Shown here: positions 26,171 through 34,029 of the stretch, piece after piece | Layout: each line of letters starts with the position of its first letter | Position numbering within the stretch: position 1 is the stretch's first letter | Origin: Syntrophaceticus sp050949745 | GTDB lineage: Bacteria; Bacillota; DSM-12270; Thermacetogeniales; Thermacetogeniaceae | DNA length: 64,000 nucleotides | Assembly: GCA_050949745.1 (NCBI GenBank) | Contig: JBMNGF010000021.1 | Location: 124,001 to 188,000, forward strand | Direction: 5' to 3' | The notes under the pieces: model-generated | What the model saw: only the letters and a program-made list of their open reading frames with translations | What the model was told of the DNA's origin: nothing | Database searches by the model: none | Made by a program: the position numbers and the translations under genes

Positions 26171-26770
26171 TTGTATTCTGAAACTTATCGACAAGCAAAA
26201 GAAGCATTTGCTGTGTCCTCTCCAGAACGGATGGCTATGCTAAGCGGGGCTGAGTATGATCCAGTAAAAAAGGAGATAAAAGTTATTTATCTAAATAGGC
26301 CCTATTCCTTTTCACATCCGGAGGCTAGAATTACTTGTCCTCATGATCCGACAGATATGTCTCTTGAAGAGCAGTCTTTGATCCTGCAATACCTGGCACA
26401 GGCAACAGGTGTTCCCTTATCTAGGCGGTGGATATCTTATGCAGAATTACCGAATGGCATGCTTCATGATCGCCCTTTCAGAGTAGAGGCTGTTGATCCA
26501 CTGGCTAGGGCTTTTGGCGGCCAGATGGGAAGTCTGCTGCGGGTGGCGCGCAATTTAGGTGGTCAGGAAATAGGGATGGGTGATATAGGAGTGATGATCC
26601 CTGTTTTACCAAGGCTGCCTGTTGCAGTACTCTTATGGATCGCCGATGAGGAGTTTCCTGCCAGAGCAAATATGATTTTTGATGCTTCCGCTTCTCACTA
26701 TCTCACAACAGCAGCTTTATATGTACTGGGATCTGTGCTTGCCAGACGATTACTAAAAACAGTCAAGTGA
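26171..26770 (+). CDS. DUF3786 protein of unknown function
   Basis: A 199-residue soluble protein matching the DUF3786 pattern: ARAFGGQMGSLLRVARNLGG, LPRLPVAVLLWIADEEFPA, and FDASASHYLTTAALYVLG. The family is widespread in anaerobes, often near corrinoid or Fe-S genes, but has no established activity. The start is TTG 26171 with GGAGGGAGGTG upstream. It follows glcF by 22 bp and may be in the same transcript. Confidence 0.85.
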   Translation: MYSETYRQAKEAFAVSSPERMAMLSGAEYDPVKKEIKVIYLNRPYSFSHPEARITCPHDPTDMSLEEQSLILQYLAQATGVPLSRRWISYAELPNGMLHDRPFRVEAVDPLARAFGGQMGSLLRVARNLGGQEIGMGDIGVMIPVLPRLPVAVLLWIADEEFPARANMIFDASASHYLTTAALYVLGSVLARRLLKTVK

Positions 26771-26835
26771 AAAAAGTATAAAATAGCCTATTCTTTTTCA
26801 TACTATTCATAAAGAATCTCAAGGAGGGGGCATTT

Positions 26836-27138
26836 TTGTATAATTTGCATCCAGCCTTCAGTATTTCTCCGACACCCAGCAAGGTAGGGGATACTGTAAA
26901 AGTCAGGTATCATGGTTTTCTGTCTGAAGCTGGCGCAGACCAGATTTTTTTGCATACAGGCTACGGTTTTGGTTCCTGGCAGAGCATCTATGATTATCCT
27001 ATGGAAAAAAAGGATAATGAATGGGAAAAAAGCATCAAGATCGATAGAAAAGGACAATTTAACTTTTGCTTTAAAGACAGCGCAGCAAACTGGGACAACA
27101 ATAACGGTATGAACTGGAGTTATACTATTAAAGGCTGA
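26836..27138 (+). CDS. Stand-alone CBM25-like carbohydrate-binding protein
   Basis: A 100-residue protein that is almost entirely one beta-sandwich domain. The pattern VRYHGFLSEAGADQIFLHTGYG ... NFCFKDSAANWDNNNGMNW resembles CBM25/CBM53 starch-binding domains (the WDNNxGxN motif). There is no signal peptide and no catalytic domain, so it is presumably cytoplasmic and may bind an alpha-glucan such as glycogen; that is inference. The TTG start follows AAGGAGGGGG. No glycogen gene is adjacent. Confidence 0.8.
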   Translation: MYNLHPAFSISPTPSKVGDTVKVRYHGFLSEAGADQIFLHTGYGFGSWQSIYDYPMEKKDNEWEKSIKIDRKGQFNFCFKDSAANWDNNNGMNWSYTIKG

Positions 27139-27139
27139 G

Positions 27140-27174
27140 TTAAAGAAGAGAGGTTTTGTACCCCTCTTCTTTAA
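27140..27174. terminator. Bidirectional terminator between convergent genes
   Basis: A 14-bp stem with one mismatch (TTAAAGAAGAGAGG with CCCCTCTTCTTTAA) and a 7-nt TTTTGTA loop, between the convergent CBM gene and the BFN gene. The right arm overlaps the BFN stop codon (27171-27173). Confidence 0.8.
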
Positions 27175-27653
27175 TGTAAGGATTTCTTAATGTCCTCCGG
27201 GGTTTTAAGACCGAGAACCTTTCTCAGTTCTTGCTGGTTATCTTCATCAATAAGTTCCTCAACTGATAGTGTGTGTTGAGCTACTTTTTCTGAGATATAA
27301 ATAGGTGAACCTGCTCTAAGAGCAAGAGCAATGGCATCACTAGGCCGAGAATCTAAAACACATTCCCCAGATATGGTTTGGATATATAATTTGGCATAAT
27401 AAGTGCCGTCATGGACATCATTGATCTCAACACTGCGTACCGAAGCACCCAGGTTATCGCAAACGGTTTTCATGAGGTCATGTGTCATAGGTCTGGGGGT
27501 GCTGACACCCTGAAGTGCCAAGGCAATAGATTGGGCTTCAAGGGGTCCGACCCAAATGGGAAGAGCACGATTATCGTCTTGGTCAATTAACAGAACAACT
27601 GGACTTAGTGAGAGATCGAAGGCGATCTCTTTTACCTGAACAGGGATCATCAT
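27171..27653 (-). CDS. BFN-domain protein (DUF151)
   Basis: A 160-residue protein of the 'bifunctional nuclease' DUF151 family. VVLLIDQDDNRALPIWVG, EAQSIALALQG, RPMTHDLM and SRPSDAIALALRAGSPIY are the conserved blocks. In plants and Thermotoga related proteins show nuclease or structural roles; the function in Firmicutes is unsettled. The C-terminal extension ends EDIKKSLH. It starts behind GGAGGTAAT and lies 34 bp after comM in the same direction, so the two are likely co-transcribed. Confidence 0.9.
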   Translation of the reverse strand: MMIPVQVKEIAFDLSLSPVVLLIDQDDNRALPIWVGPLEAQSIALALQGVSTPRPMTHDLMKTVCDNLGASVRSVEINDVHDGTYYAKLYIQTISGECVLDSRPSDAIALALRAGSPIYISEKVAQHTLSVEELIDEDNQQELRKVLGLKTPEDIKKSLH

Positions 27654-27687
27654 TATTACCTCCTTCCAAACACTCTTTAACTCTATT

Positions 27688-29226
27688 CTACCAGAGAGAA
27701 CGATCTAAGCAACGGTATTGTATTGCTTCAGCAAGGTGAATTTGTTCGATTTTCGCCGCTTCATCGAGATCTGCGATAGTACGGGCGATTTTTACTACAC
27801 GATCCAATCCCCGCATGCTTAAGTTTAGTTTATGAAAAGCTTGATAAAGTAATTCTTGCGTTTTTTTATCTAAAGGACAGTATCGGGGCAAATGGTGACT
27901 CTGCATTTCTGCATTACAATTAATACCGGTGTCCAGGAAACGCTTCTTTTGTAGTTGGCGAGATTTAATTACTCTATTCCTGATATCTTTTGATGGTTCC
28001 TCTTTTTTTTCGGTTTTAATATCTTTTAATTCCAAACGCCGCACCTCTACATGCAGGTCAATACGATCCAATATAGGACCTGAAATCCGACTCCTGTAGC
28101 GCTGGATCTGATATGGAGTACAGATGCATTCACGCTTAGGATCCCCTAAATATCCGCAACAACAAGGATTCATTGAAGCCGCCAGGATGAAACGTGCAGG
28201 GTACGAAAAGGCTCCTGATGCCCGGGTCACTGTAACTACACCCTCTTCCAGGGGCTGCCGCAGGGACTCCAATACGTCCCGGTGGAATTCAGGCAGTTCA
28301 TCGAGAAAAAGGACACCATGGGTGGCAAAACTGACCTCACCCGGACGGGGGACCCTCCCTCCACCGATGATGCTCACTGCAGAAGCTGTGTGATGAGGGG
28401 TGCGGAAAGGTCTTGTTTTAATGACTGGGTGATCTTTAGGTAGCAGGCCGGCGACACTATGTATCCTGGTAACTTCCAGGCACTCCTCCCAGCTTAAAGG
28501 GGGGAGGATGGAGGGCAGGCGTTTAGCTAACAGGGTTTTGCCAGTGCCTGGCGGTCCGAGCATCAGGATGTTGTGTCCACCTGCTGCAGCAATTTCCAGG
28601 GCGCGCTTGACCCTTTGCTGTCCTTTCACATCGGCAAAATCCAGGTGATCGACTGAAGCTGAGCCAGTCTCCAATTTAAACTCCGGAAAGTCTGCAGCTG
28701 CAGGCAATTCTTTATCGCCAATGAGATAGCTTATTATATCTTTTAAATGGCTTGCGCCATTTGCTTTAATCTTTTTGATCAGGGATGCCTCTTCCAAATT
28801 CCCTTGAGGGATGATCAATATCTTATCAGAGTGTTCCTGACAGATGCCGGTAGCCATGGAAAGGATGCCAGGCACAGAACAGATGGTGCCGTCAAGTGAG
28901 AGTTCCCCAACAAAAAAATGTTGAGGGATTTTAGTTGAGGGAATCTGCCCTGTCGCAGTCAATATGCCAACAGCAATAGGCAGGTCGAAAAGGGCTCCCT
29001 CTTTTCGCAGATCTGCTGGAGCTAGGTTGACCGTGATCCTCTTGATGGGGAATTCAAACCCCGCATTACGAATAGCTCCGCGCACCCGTTCGGTCGCTTC
29101 CCTGACCGCCGCATCAGGCAGCCCGACAATATTAAAGGCGGGAAGACCGCGGGAAACATCGACCTCCACTCGCACATAATGTGTTTCCATTCCCAAACAA
29201 CAGCAGCTGTTGATGATACTTAGCAT
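27688..29226 (-). CDS. comM: ComM/YifB family AAA+ ATPase
   Basis: A 512-residue Mg-chelatase-like AAA+ protein. ComM is a hexameric branch-migration helicase that aids integration of transforming DNA; many non-competent bacteria also carry it. The N-terminal domain VDVSRGLPAFNIVGLPDAAV precedes Walker A GPPGTGKTLLAKRLPSIL and LFLDELPEF; a C-terminal Mg_chelatase_C domain carries RGLDRVVKIARTIADL. It is normally next to dprA on the same strand; here it is inverted relative to dprA and separated by about 15 kb of accessory genes. Confidence 0.94.
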   Translation of the reverse strand: MLSIINSCCCLGMETHYVRVEVDVSRGLPAFNIVGLPDAAVREATERVRGAIRNAGFEFPIKRITVNLAPADLRKEGALFDLPIAVGILTATGQIPSTKIPQHFFVGELSLDGTICSVPGILSMATGICQEHSDKILIIPQGNLEEASLIKKIKANGASHLKDIISYLIGDKELPAAADFPEFKLETGSASVDHLDFADVKGQQRVKRALEIAAAGGHNILMLGPPGTGKTLLAKRLPSILPPLSWEECLEVTRIHSVAGLLPKDHPVIKTRPFRTPHHTASAVSIIGGGRVPRPGEVSFATHGVLFLDELPEFHRDVLESLRQPLEEGVVTVTRASGAFSYPARFILAASMNPCCCGYLGDPKRECICTPYQIQRYRSRISGPILDRIDLHVEVRRLELKDIKTEKKEEPSKDIRNRVIKSRQLQKKRFLDTGINCNAEMQSHHLPRYCPLDKKTQELLYQAFHKLNLSMRGLDRVVKIARTIADLDEAAKIEQIHLAEAIQYRCLDRSLW

Positions 29227-29361
29227 AGAACTCTCCTTAATAATACCTTATTAATAGAAGATTCTGTTATTTGATATTATTTCCTGCTATATTTTTGATA
29301 AAAGTATTAAATTTTTATGGATCATTGCCTAGCTTATTATTATCGAATATAGGAATAAAGC

Positions 29362-29391
29362 TTGACATAAACCCAAAAGGAGAAATACAAT
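29362..29391 (+). promoter_or_regulatory. Putative promoter upstream of the molybdoenzyme operon
   Basis: TTGACA (29362-29367), an 18-bp spacer and TACAAT (29386-29391), about 355 bp before the first operon gene. Good match to sigma-A; the long distance implies a substantial leader or additional promoters. Confidence 0.55.
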
Positions 29392-29470
29392 ATATAAAAA
29401 GGCATATGCCAAAAATGAAGACAAAACACTATAATATGGTTGTAAAATATTCTGTAATTGATATAATGTA

Positions 29471-29494
29471 ATTGTGATATTACACTATCACAAT
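29471..29494. promoter_or_regulatory. 24-bp perfect dyad, candidate operator
   Basis: ATTGTGATA (29471-29479), 6-bp spacer, TATCACAAT (29486-29494). The TTGTGA/TCACAA arms recall Crp/Fnr and Rex sites, but the spacing is wider than the usual N6 (Crp) or N4 (Rex). It lies downstream of the putative promoter, where a bound repressor could act. Confidence 0.6.
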
Positions 29495-29595
29495 ATAACA
29501 ATTGCATGTATACACATATAAGTGCATATAAATTCACTTCTTTCTTAAGTTAAATAGTAGTTGTGTGCTTATTTTCATAATTAATAGTGGAGGTG

Positions 29596-29742
29596 ATGCC
29601 AGAAAAAGTTGGTGATGTTTGAGTTATTCTGATAGATAGGGGGGTGTTTTTCGGAAAAACTCGACCTAATATTGCCGAATCGCAAGGTGAAGTCTTAGAA
29701 GGTTCATTATTACAAACTGAATACTACAAACCATGGGGGTGA
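29596..29742 (+). other. Open reading with one in-frame TGA ahead of nrfD-like gene
   Basis: From ATG 29596 the frame reads MPEKVGDV, TGA at 29620-29622, then a protein-like stretch of 39 codons (VILIDRGVFFGKTRP... ending YYKPWG) and a TGA at 29740-29742, 4 bp before the next gene. A small hairpin (GTTTTTC-G-GAAAAAC) lies about 22 nt after the internal TGA. It could be a small selenoprotein, a decayed gene or chance. The ribosome-binding site GGAGGTG abuts the ATG, which weakens the case. Confidence 0.25.
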
Positions 29743-29746
29743 CATA

Positions 29747-30643
29747 ATGCCTGAACTCCAGACAAGTTGGGGTTGGCTCATTGCAGTGTATCTTTTCTTA
29801 GCAGGTATTTCTGCTGGGGCATACATTAGTGCATTTGTTTCTTGGTCAAAGTTCAAAGGAGATAATTTGATCACTAGAGTGGGACTTCTGATAGCAGCTC
29901 CGTGTCTCGGATTGAGTATCTTGTTTTTGTTTTTTGACCTGGAGAAGCCCGCACAATTTATGAATGCTTTCTTGCGTCCCTATAGTTCAATGATTTCAGT
30001 GGGAACATGGGTATTAACAATCTTTTTCGTTGTTTGTGCATACCAGTGGCTTAAGTGTATAACAGCCCGCGACAAGACCTTAAAGGAATCCAATGTGGTC
30101 TGGTTCGTGGGTTTTATTTTTGCTGTTTTAGCTGCTTTTTATACAGGGGTACTACTCTGGGAAATGAGAGGGATTCCTTTCTGGAACAGTGTTCTGATTC
30201 CGCTGCTTTTCCTTGCATCTGCTATCTCTACTGGAATCGGTGCTGTATTAATAGGGGCAACTGTTTATAGATCTTATAAGCAAGATGTAGAGGAGGATGC
30301 AGTAAACTTGCATTTTCTCTATAAATTAGATCTAGTAATAATCGTTGTTGAGGCTGTAATTCTACTGGCCTATCTATTAATAATGGGGCTATCTTCCCAT
30401 CCGGCTGCAGTAAACTCAGTACAGATGCTTTTGACCGGTTCTTTGGCTCCTGTATTCTGGATTGTGTTTATTGTTGTTGGATTAGTGCTTCCATTTTATC
30501 TCGAGTGGAGCCTCTGCAGAAACGGAGTTAATAAGCACTTAAGTAGTACAATAGCTGCTTCTTGTCTGCTTATCGGTGGTTTAACATTGAGATATTTGAT
30601 ATTATCTGCAGGCACATTTTCAACATTCAGGCTATTGCTCTAA
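29747..30643 (+). CDS. NrfD/PsrC-like membrane subunit
   Basis: A 298-residue integral membrane protein with about eight hydrophobic helices, the NrfD/PsrC fold. It would anchor the catalytic and Fe-S subunits and exchange electrons with the quinone pool. Characteristic is the GWLIAVYLFLAGISAGAYI start and the FDLEKPAQFMNAFLRP loop. The ATG is behind GGGGGTGAC. The order here (membrane, catalytic, Fe-S, chaperone) differs from the classical psrABC order. No heme-binding motif was recognised. Confidence 0.9.
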   Translation: MPELQTSWGWLIAVYLFLAGISAGAYISAFVSWSKFKGDNLITRVGLLIAAPCLGLSILFLFFDLEKPAQFMNAFLRPYSSMISVGTWVLTIFFVVCAYQWLKCITARDKTLKESNVVWFVGFIFAVLAAFYTGVLLWEMRGIPFWNSVLIPLLFLASAISTGIGAVLIGATVYRSYKQDVEEDAVNLHFLYKLDLVIIVVEAVILLAYLLIMGLSSHPAAVNSVQMLLTGSLAPVFWIVFIVVGLVLPFYLEWSLCRNGVNKHLSSTIAASCLLIGGLTLRYLILSAGTFSTFRLLL

Positions 30644-30657
30644 AGGAGGTCGATGAC

Positions 30658-33228
30658 ATGGGAGAGGTAAAACTAAAGAGAAGAGATTTTCTTAAAATAG
30701 GTGGTGCAACCTGTCTTTCTGCCCTTTTTACGCCTCTCAATAATTTGGTTCCCTTTACAAACTTTGCTGAAGCAGCAGAGAGCGAATCAAAATATGAGAT
30801 CACAAAAAAGATACCCCAGGTATGTGCTCGCGCATGTGAATGTGACTGTGCTTATAATGTTGTAGTGGGGGTAGATAAGGCAACAGGTATTGAACGAGCG
30901 ATAACTATTGAGGGAAGGCCTGAGGATCCAGTATCCAGAGGTAAATACTGTATCAAAGCATTAGGGTTTGTTGATGGCATGTATAATCCTGATAGGCTTC
31001 TTGTTGCTTTGAAAAGAACAAACCCTAAACGAGGGGTTGATGAGGATCCCGGTTGGGTTACTGTTTCCAGTGATGAAGCATTAAATGAAATCATTGAAAA
31101 AATGAAAGAGTATAAAAGAGATGAGATGGTTTTTTGTTCACCAGGAGATCCTTACAGCAACCGTCTCTGTCGTTCATTGGGGGTTAGGCGAAGTGACCAG
31201 AGGACTGAGTGTTTCGGTACTCACTATTATCTCAATTCTCTAATGGTAACTAATCCTCCGAACAAGTATTACTCCAGCACATATACGGTTACACATTCAC
31301 TATGGGGATTTGATTATAGCGAAACCAAATACATGCTGTGGTTTGGTTTCGACTCTTTTTCCAAGTGCGGCAAAGCAGGTATTTTGAACCATATTGTGGA
31401 GGGTAAGCGGAACGGGACCAAGATTGTCGGTTTTAATCCGCTAAGAACACCGATCGCTGATGGCATAATGGATGAGTGGTATCCTATCAAGCCTGGTACT
31501 GATCTGGCGGTTGCTCTGGCTATGATTAAGATCATGATAGATGAGAAGATCTACCATGAGGATTTTGTGAAAAACTATTCAGATTCTGTTGCGCTTATTG
31601 ATGCCGATTCAAAGTTTCATATAACTGACTCTGATGGTAATTGGATGGCCTGGTGTACAGAACATAATAGAATGGAACCGATCGATTCCTGTGATGCACC
31701 GGCACTGGATGGCGGGCCTTTCACAGTGACTGTCGATGGTAAAGAAGTACAGGCCATACCTGTTTTGCAACTGCTGCAGGAAAATGTTAAAGACTGCACT
31801 CCGGAATGGGCCGCAGAGATAAGCGATGTTCCTGCTGATGTTATCAGCAGAGTGACAAGAGAGCTTGCTGAGGCCGCACCTAATGTATGTCTTCCTAACT
31901 TAAAGCGTGACCCTGCAGGACCTAACTATTCCAACAGCTGGAGGTTGATGCATGCCATCAACACCCTGCATGCACTCACCGGTTCTTTCGATCATGATGG
32001 CGGGGTACTTTTTCTGCATGATGTTAAAATTCCTTGGCTTGAGGATGTTGACCCTCCGGCCAAACCATATCCACCGCTGCCGGAAAAGTCTCCTGATTTC
32101 AGACATGAATTTCCAGTAACTGAGGAGATTTATCAAAAGAAGGATTTCTCAGCCCCAGGTCATTATGGGATGATCGGTTATGGGCTTTATAAGGGTGATG
32201 ATACCAAGGTTGTGGTTTTTAAAGGTCCACACCGGGGACTGGCAGCTCTTATTCAGCCTCAAATGGTTGAGAAAGCCCTGGAAAAGATGGATTTGGTCTG
32301 GGACTGGGACCTTTATCCCGATGACATAATTTACTGGTGTGATTATGTGCTTCCTGCTCCTCATCAGTATGAAGAAGGCAAGCTTGATATAAGGCAGTAT
32401 TATCCGAAATATCCTTCCCTGGTAGGTGGAGAGCCTGTTCAGGAGCCACCGGGGGACTGCATAGGTTGGGGTGCCATTGCTAAAAGGATCGGCCTTGCTA
32501 TGGCTCCGGAGTACTGGACAACTGATGGCAGCAGTGATCCTGAAAAGGTCATCAAGGGGAACATGAATGATGCTGCACTGAAAGCTGTCGGTGTGGCAGA
32601 AAACTTGAAAGAATTCTTGACAGAACAAGATGGAATCTGGGTTGATAAAAAACCCTACGAAAACTATAGAACTCTTAGAGAGATCGGGTATGGTAGACCT
32701 AACGGCCGGGTCAGACTCTATATCGATGAGTTTGCCAAGGTATCTCATGAACCATTGCCTAAGTGGGCAGAAAGGTGGACTGCACCAGAAGGGGAGTATA
32801 AATTCTCACTTATAGTTACCCGTGCTGCTTGGCATATGCATGCAGATCCAAACTTTATCAATAATAGAGCTTTAAATGATCTTTCTGAGAAAAACCATAT
32901 TGACTGTGTATGGATCAGTCCAAATGCAGCAGAAGAGTTAGGACTTAATGAAGGCGATCCGGTAGTTGTAGAGACGAATCCAAAATACATGAAGGAGCTT
33001 CCACGCCCGGTAAAATCTAAGGTACACATTACCAATAGAATTGCCAGAGATGACTGCATTCTGCTTTTCCACGGCATTGGACACCGTTCCAAGTGGCTGC
33101 AGCATGGCAGATGGGGATACAGGGACGGCGACCTGATACCTCAGAAAGATCCAAAGGTTAGTAAACCCCATGACCCAACTGGTATGGGCTGGGTTGAAGA
33201 TGTCTATGTCAAAATCGCAAAAGCTTAA
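30658..33228 (+). CDS. Molybdopterin oxidoreductase catalytic subunit (Psr/Phs-like), Tat-exported
   Basis: An 856-residue complex iron-sulfur molybdoenzyme. The N terminus has a twin-arginine motif KRRDFLKIGGA, so it is exported folded. An [4Fe-4S] motif follows (CARACECDC with a later Cys in GKYCIKA). Cys185 in RTECFGTHYYLN is the likely Mo/W ligand. The C-terminal dinucleotide-binding domain contains NEGDPVVVETNPKY. The start at 30658 is set by AAAGGAGGT 7 nt upstream. Partners suggest a polysulfide-, thiosulfate-, tetrathionate- or arsenate-type respiratory enzyme; the substrate cannot be named. The ligand region is not a close match to the classic PsrA/PhsA motif. Confidence 0.9.
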   Translation: MGEVKLKRRDFLKIGGATCLSALFTPLNNLVPFTNFAEAAESESKYEITKKIPQVCARACECDCAYNVVVGVDKATGIERAITIEGRPEDPVSRGKYCIKALGFVDGMYNPDRLLVALKRTNPKRGVDEDPGWVTVSSDEALNEIIEKMKEYKRDEMVFCSPGDPYSNRLCRSLGVRRSDQRTECFGTHYYLNSLMVTNPPNKYYSSTYTVTHSLWGFDYSETKYMLWFGFDSFSKCGKAGILNHIVEGKRNGTKIVGFNPLRTPIADGIMDEWYPIKPGTDLAVALAMIKIMIDEKIYHEDFVKNYSDSVALIDADSKFHITDSDGNWMAWCTEHNRMEPIDSCDAPALDGGPFTVTVDGKEVQAIPVLQLLQENVKDCTPEWAAEISDVPADVISRVTRELAEAAPNVCLPNLKRDPAGPNYSNSWRLMHAINTLHALTGSFDHDGGVLFLHDVKIPWLEDVDPPAKPYPPLPEKSPDFRHEFPVTEEIYQKKDFSAPGHYGMIGYGLYKGDDTKVVVFKGPHRGLAALIQPQMVEKALEKMDLVWDWDLYPDDIIYWCDYVLPAPHQYEEGKLDIRQYYPKYPSLVGGEPVQEPPGDCIGWGAIAKRIGLAMAPEYWTTDGSSDPEKVIKGNMNDAALKAVGVAENLKEFLTEQDGIWVDKKPYENYRTLREIGYGRPNGRVRLYIDEFAKVSHEPLPKWAERWTAPEGEYKFSLIVTRAAWHMHADPNFINNRALNDLSEKNHIDCVWISPNAAEELGLNEGDPVVVETNPKYMKELPRPVKSKVHITNRIARDDCILLFHGIGHRSKWLQHGRWGYRDGDLIPQKDPKVSKPHDPTGMGWVEDVYVKIAKA

Positions 33229-33241
33229 GGAGGTGGGTTAA

Positions 33242-33934
33242 ATGGGGAAATATGCAATATTGGTGGATACCACGTTCTGTACAGGATGTAATACATGTTA
33301 CTATAAATGTATTCAAGAAAACAGACTGCTTGAATCTGCTGAGCAGGGAATAGTTAGAACCATGGTGTTTACTAGGGATAATGGACTGTATCACCATAGA
33401 TGCATGCACTGTGAAGAGCCCTCTTGTATAGATACTTGTCCTAGTGGGGCATTTTACAAAACACCAGAAGGGATCGTTCTCTATGATAACCAGCCTTGTC
33501 TTGGGTGTAAGAGCTGTGTTATAGCGTGTCCTTTCAATATTCCGCAGATGGATACTGAAAAGGGTAATATTGTTAAATGCACGATGTGTTACCATAGGGT
33601 CAGTAAAGGGGAACAACCGGCTTGTGTGGAGGCCTGTCCTACTGATGCCCTTGAGTTCGGAGCATATGAGGAAATTGCGAATAAAGCAAAACAGCTAGCT
33701 GCAGATAACAACTTGAATATTTATGGCCTTGAAGAAAACGGGGGAACGAGTGTTATCATCCTCACAAAGGAAGACCCTGTATCTATTGGTTACCCGGAAG
33801 TTTCTAAGAGTGTAACAAAAGCAAGAGGGCCTAAGGCTGTTGTCGGAGCTGCTGCAGTGGCTGCACTGGCATATGCAGGCATTAAGAAGTACAGTGATAG
33901 AAGAGCAGAGATCGAAGGCAAGAAAGACGAATAA
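33242..33934 (+). CDS. Four-cluster ferredoxin subunit with C-terminal membrane helix
   Basis: A 230-residue electron-transfer subunit of the DmsB/PsrB type. Four cysteine clusters are visible: CTGCNTCYYKC, CMHCEEPSCIDTCP, CLGCKSCVIACP and CTMC...CVEACP, enough for four [4Fe-4S] centres. Unlike PsrB, it ends in a hydrophobic helix (AVVGAAAVAALAYAGI) followed by charged residues, reminiscent of FdnH, so it probably anchors itself. It starts behind AAGGAGGTGGG, 13 bp after the catalytic gene. Confidence 0.92.
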   Translation: MGKYAILVDTTFCTGCNTCYYKCIQENRLLESAEQGIVRTMVFTRDNGLYHHRCMHCEEPSCIDTCPSGAFYKTPEGIVLYDNQPCLGCKSCVIACPFNIPQMDTEKGNIVKCTMCYHRVSKGEQPACVEACPTDALEFGAYEEIANKAKQLAADNNLNIYGLEENGGTSVIILTKEDPVSIGYPEVSKSVTKARGPKAVVGAAAVAALAYAGIKKYSDRRAEIEGKKDE

Positions 33935-33988
33935 AAGAAGAAAACGGGCTAGCTTGACAACAACTCAGTGACATGAGAAGGGAGGGTT

Positions 33989-34024
33989 GTTGGGGGCAGC
34001 TTTAGAAAATATGCTGCCCCCAAC
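33989..34024 (+). promoter_or_regulatory. Perfect 12-bp hairpin just before the TorD-like gene
   Basis: GTTGGGGGCAGC (33989-34000), 12-nt loop, GCTGCCCCCAAC (34013-34024), ending 5 nt before the ATG at 34030. No T run follows, so it is not a standard terminator. It occupies the position where a ribosome-binding site should be. Confidence 0.8.
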
Positions 34025-34029
34025 TGTTT

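Larger units (their letters stand above)
29227..29595. other. AT-rich regulatory region, comM / molybdoenzyme operon
   Basis: About 370 bp of very AT-rich DNA between divergent transcripts. It holds a promoter-like pair (29362-29391), a palindrome GGCATATGCC at 29401-29410 and a 24-bp dyad (29471-29494). Short open frames here have no ribosome-binding site and are not called. It is probably the control region of the Psr-like operon. Confidence 0.6.

Noticed and set aside
29271..29471. Small open frame in the AT-rich region
   Set aside because: No ribosome-binding site, composition matches the AT-rich background, no recognisable domain.
29581..29746. Riboswitch (c-di-GMP or molybdenum cofactor type) before the molybdoenzyme operon
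   Set aside because: The conserved core sequences of these riboswitches were not found; the segment reads better as a short interrupted coding frame.
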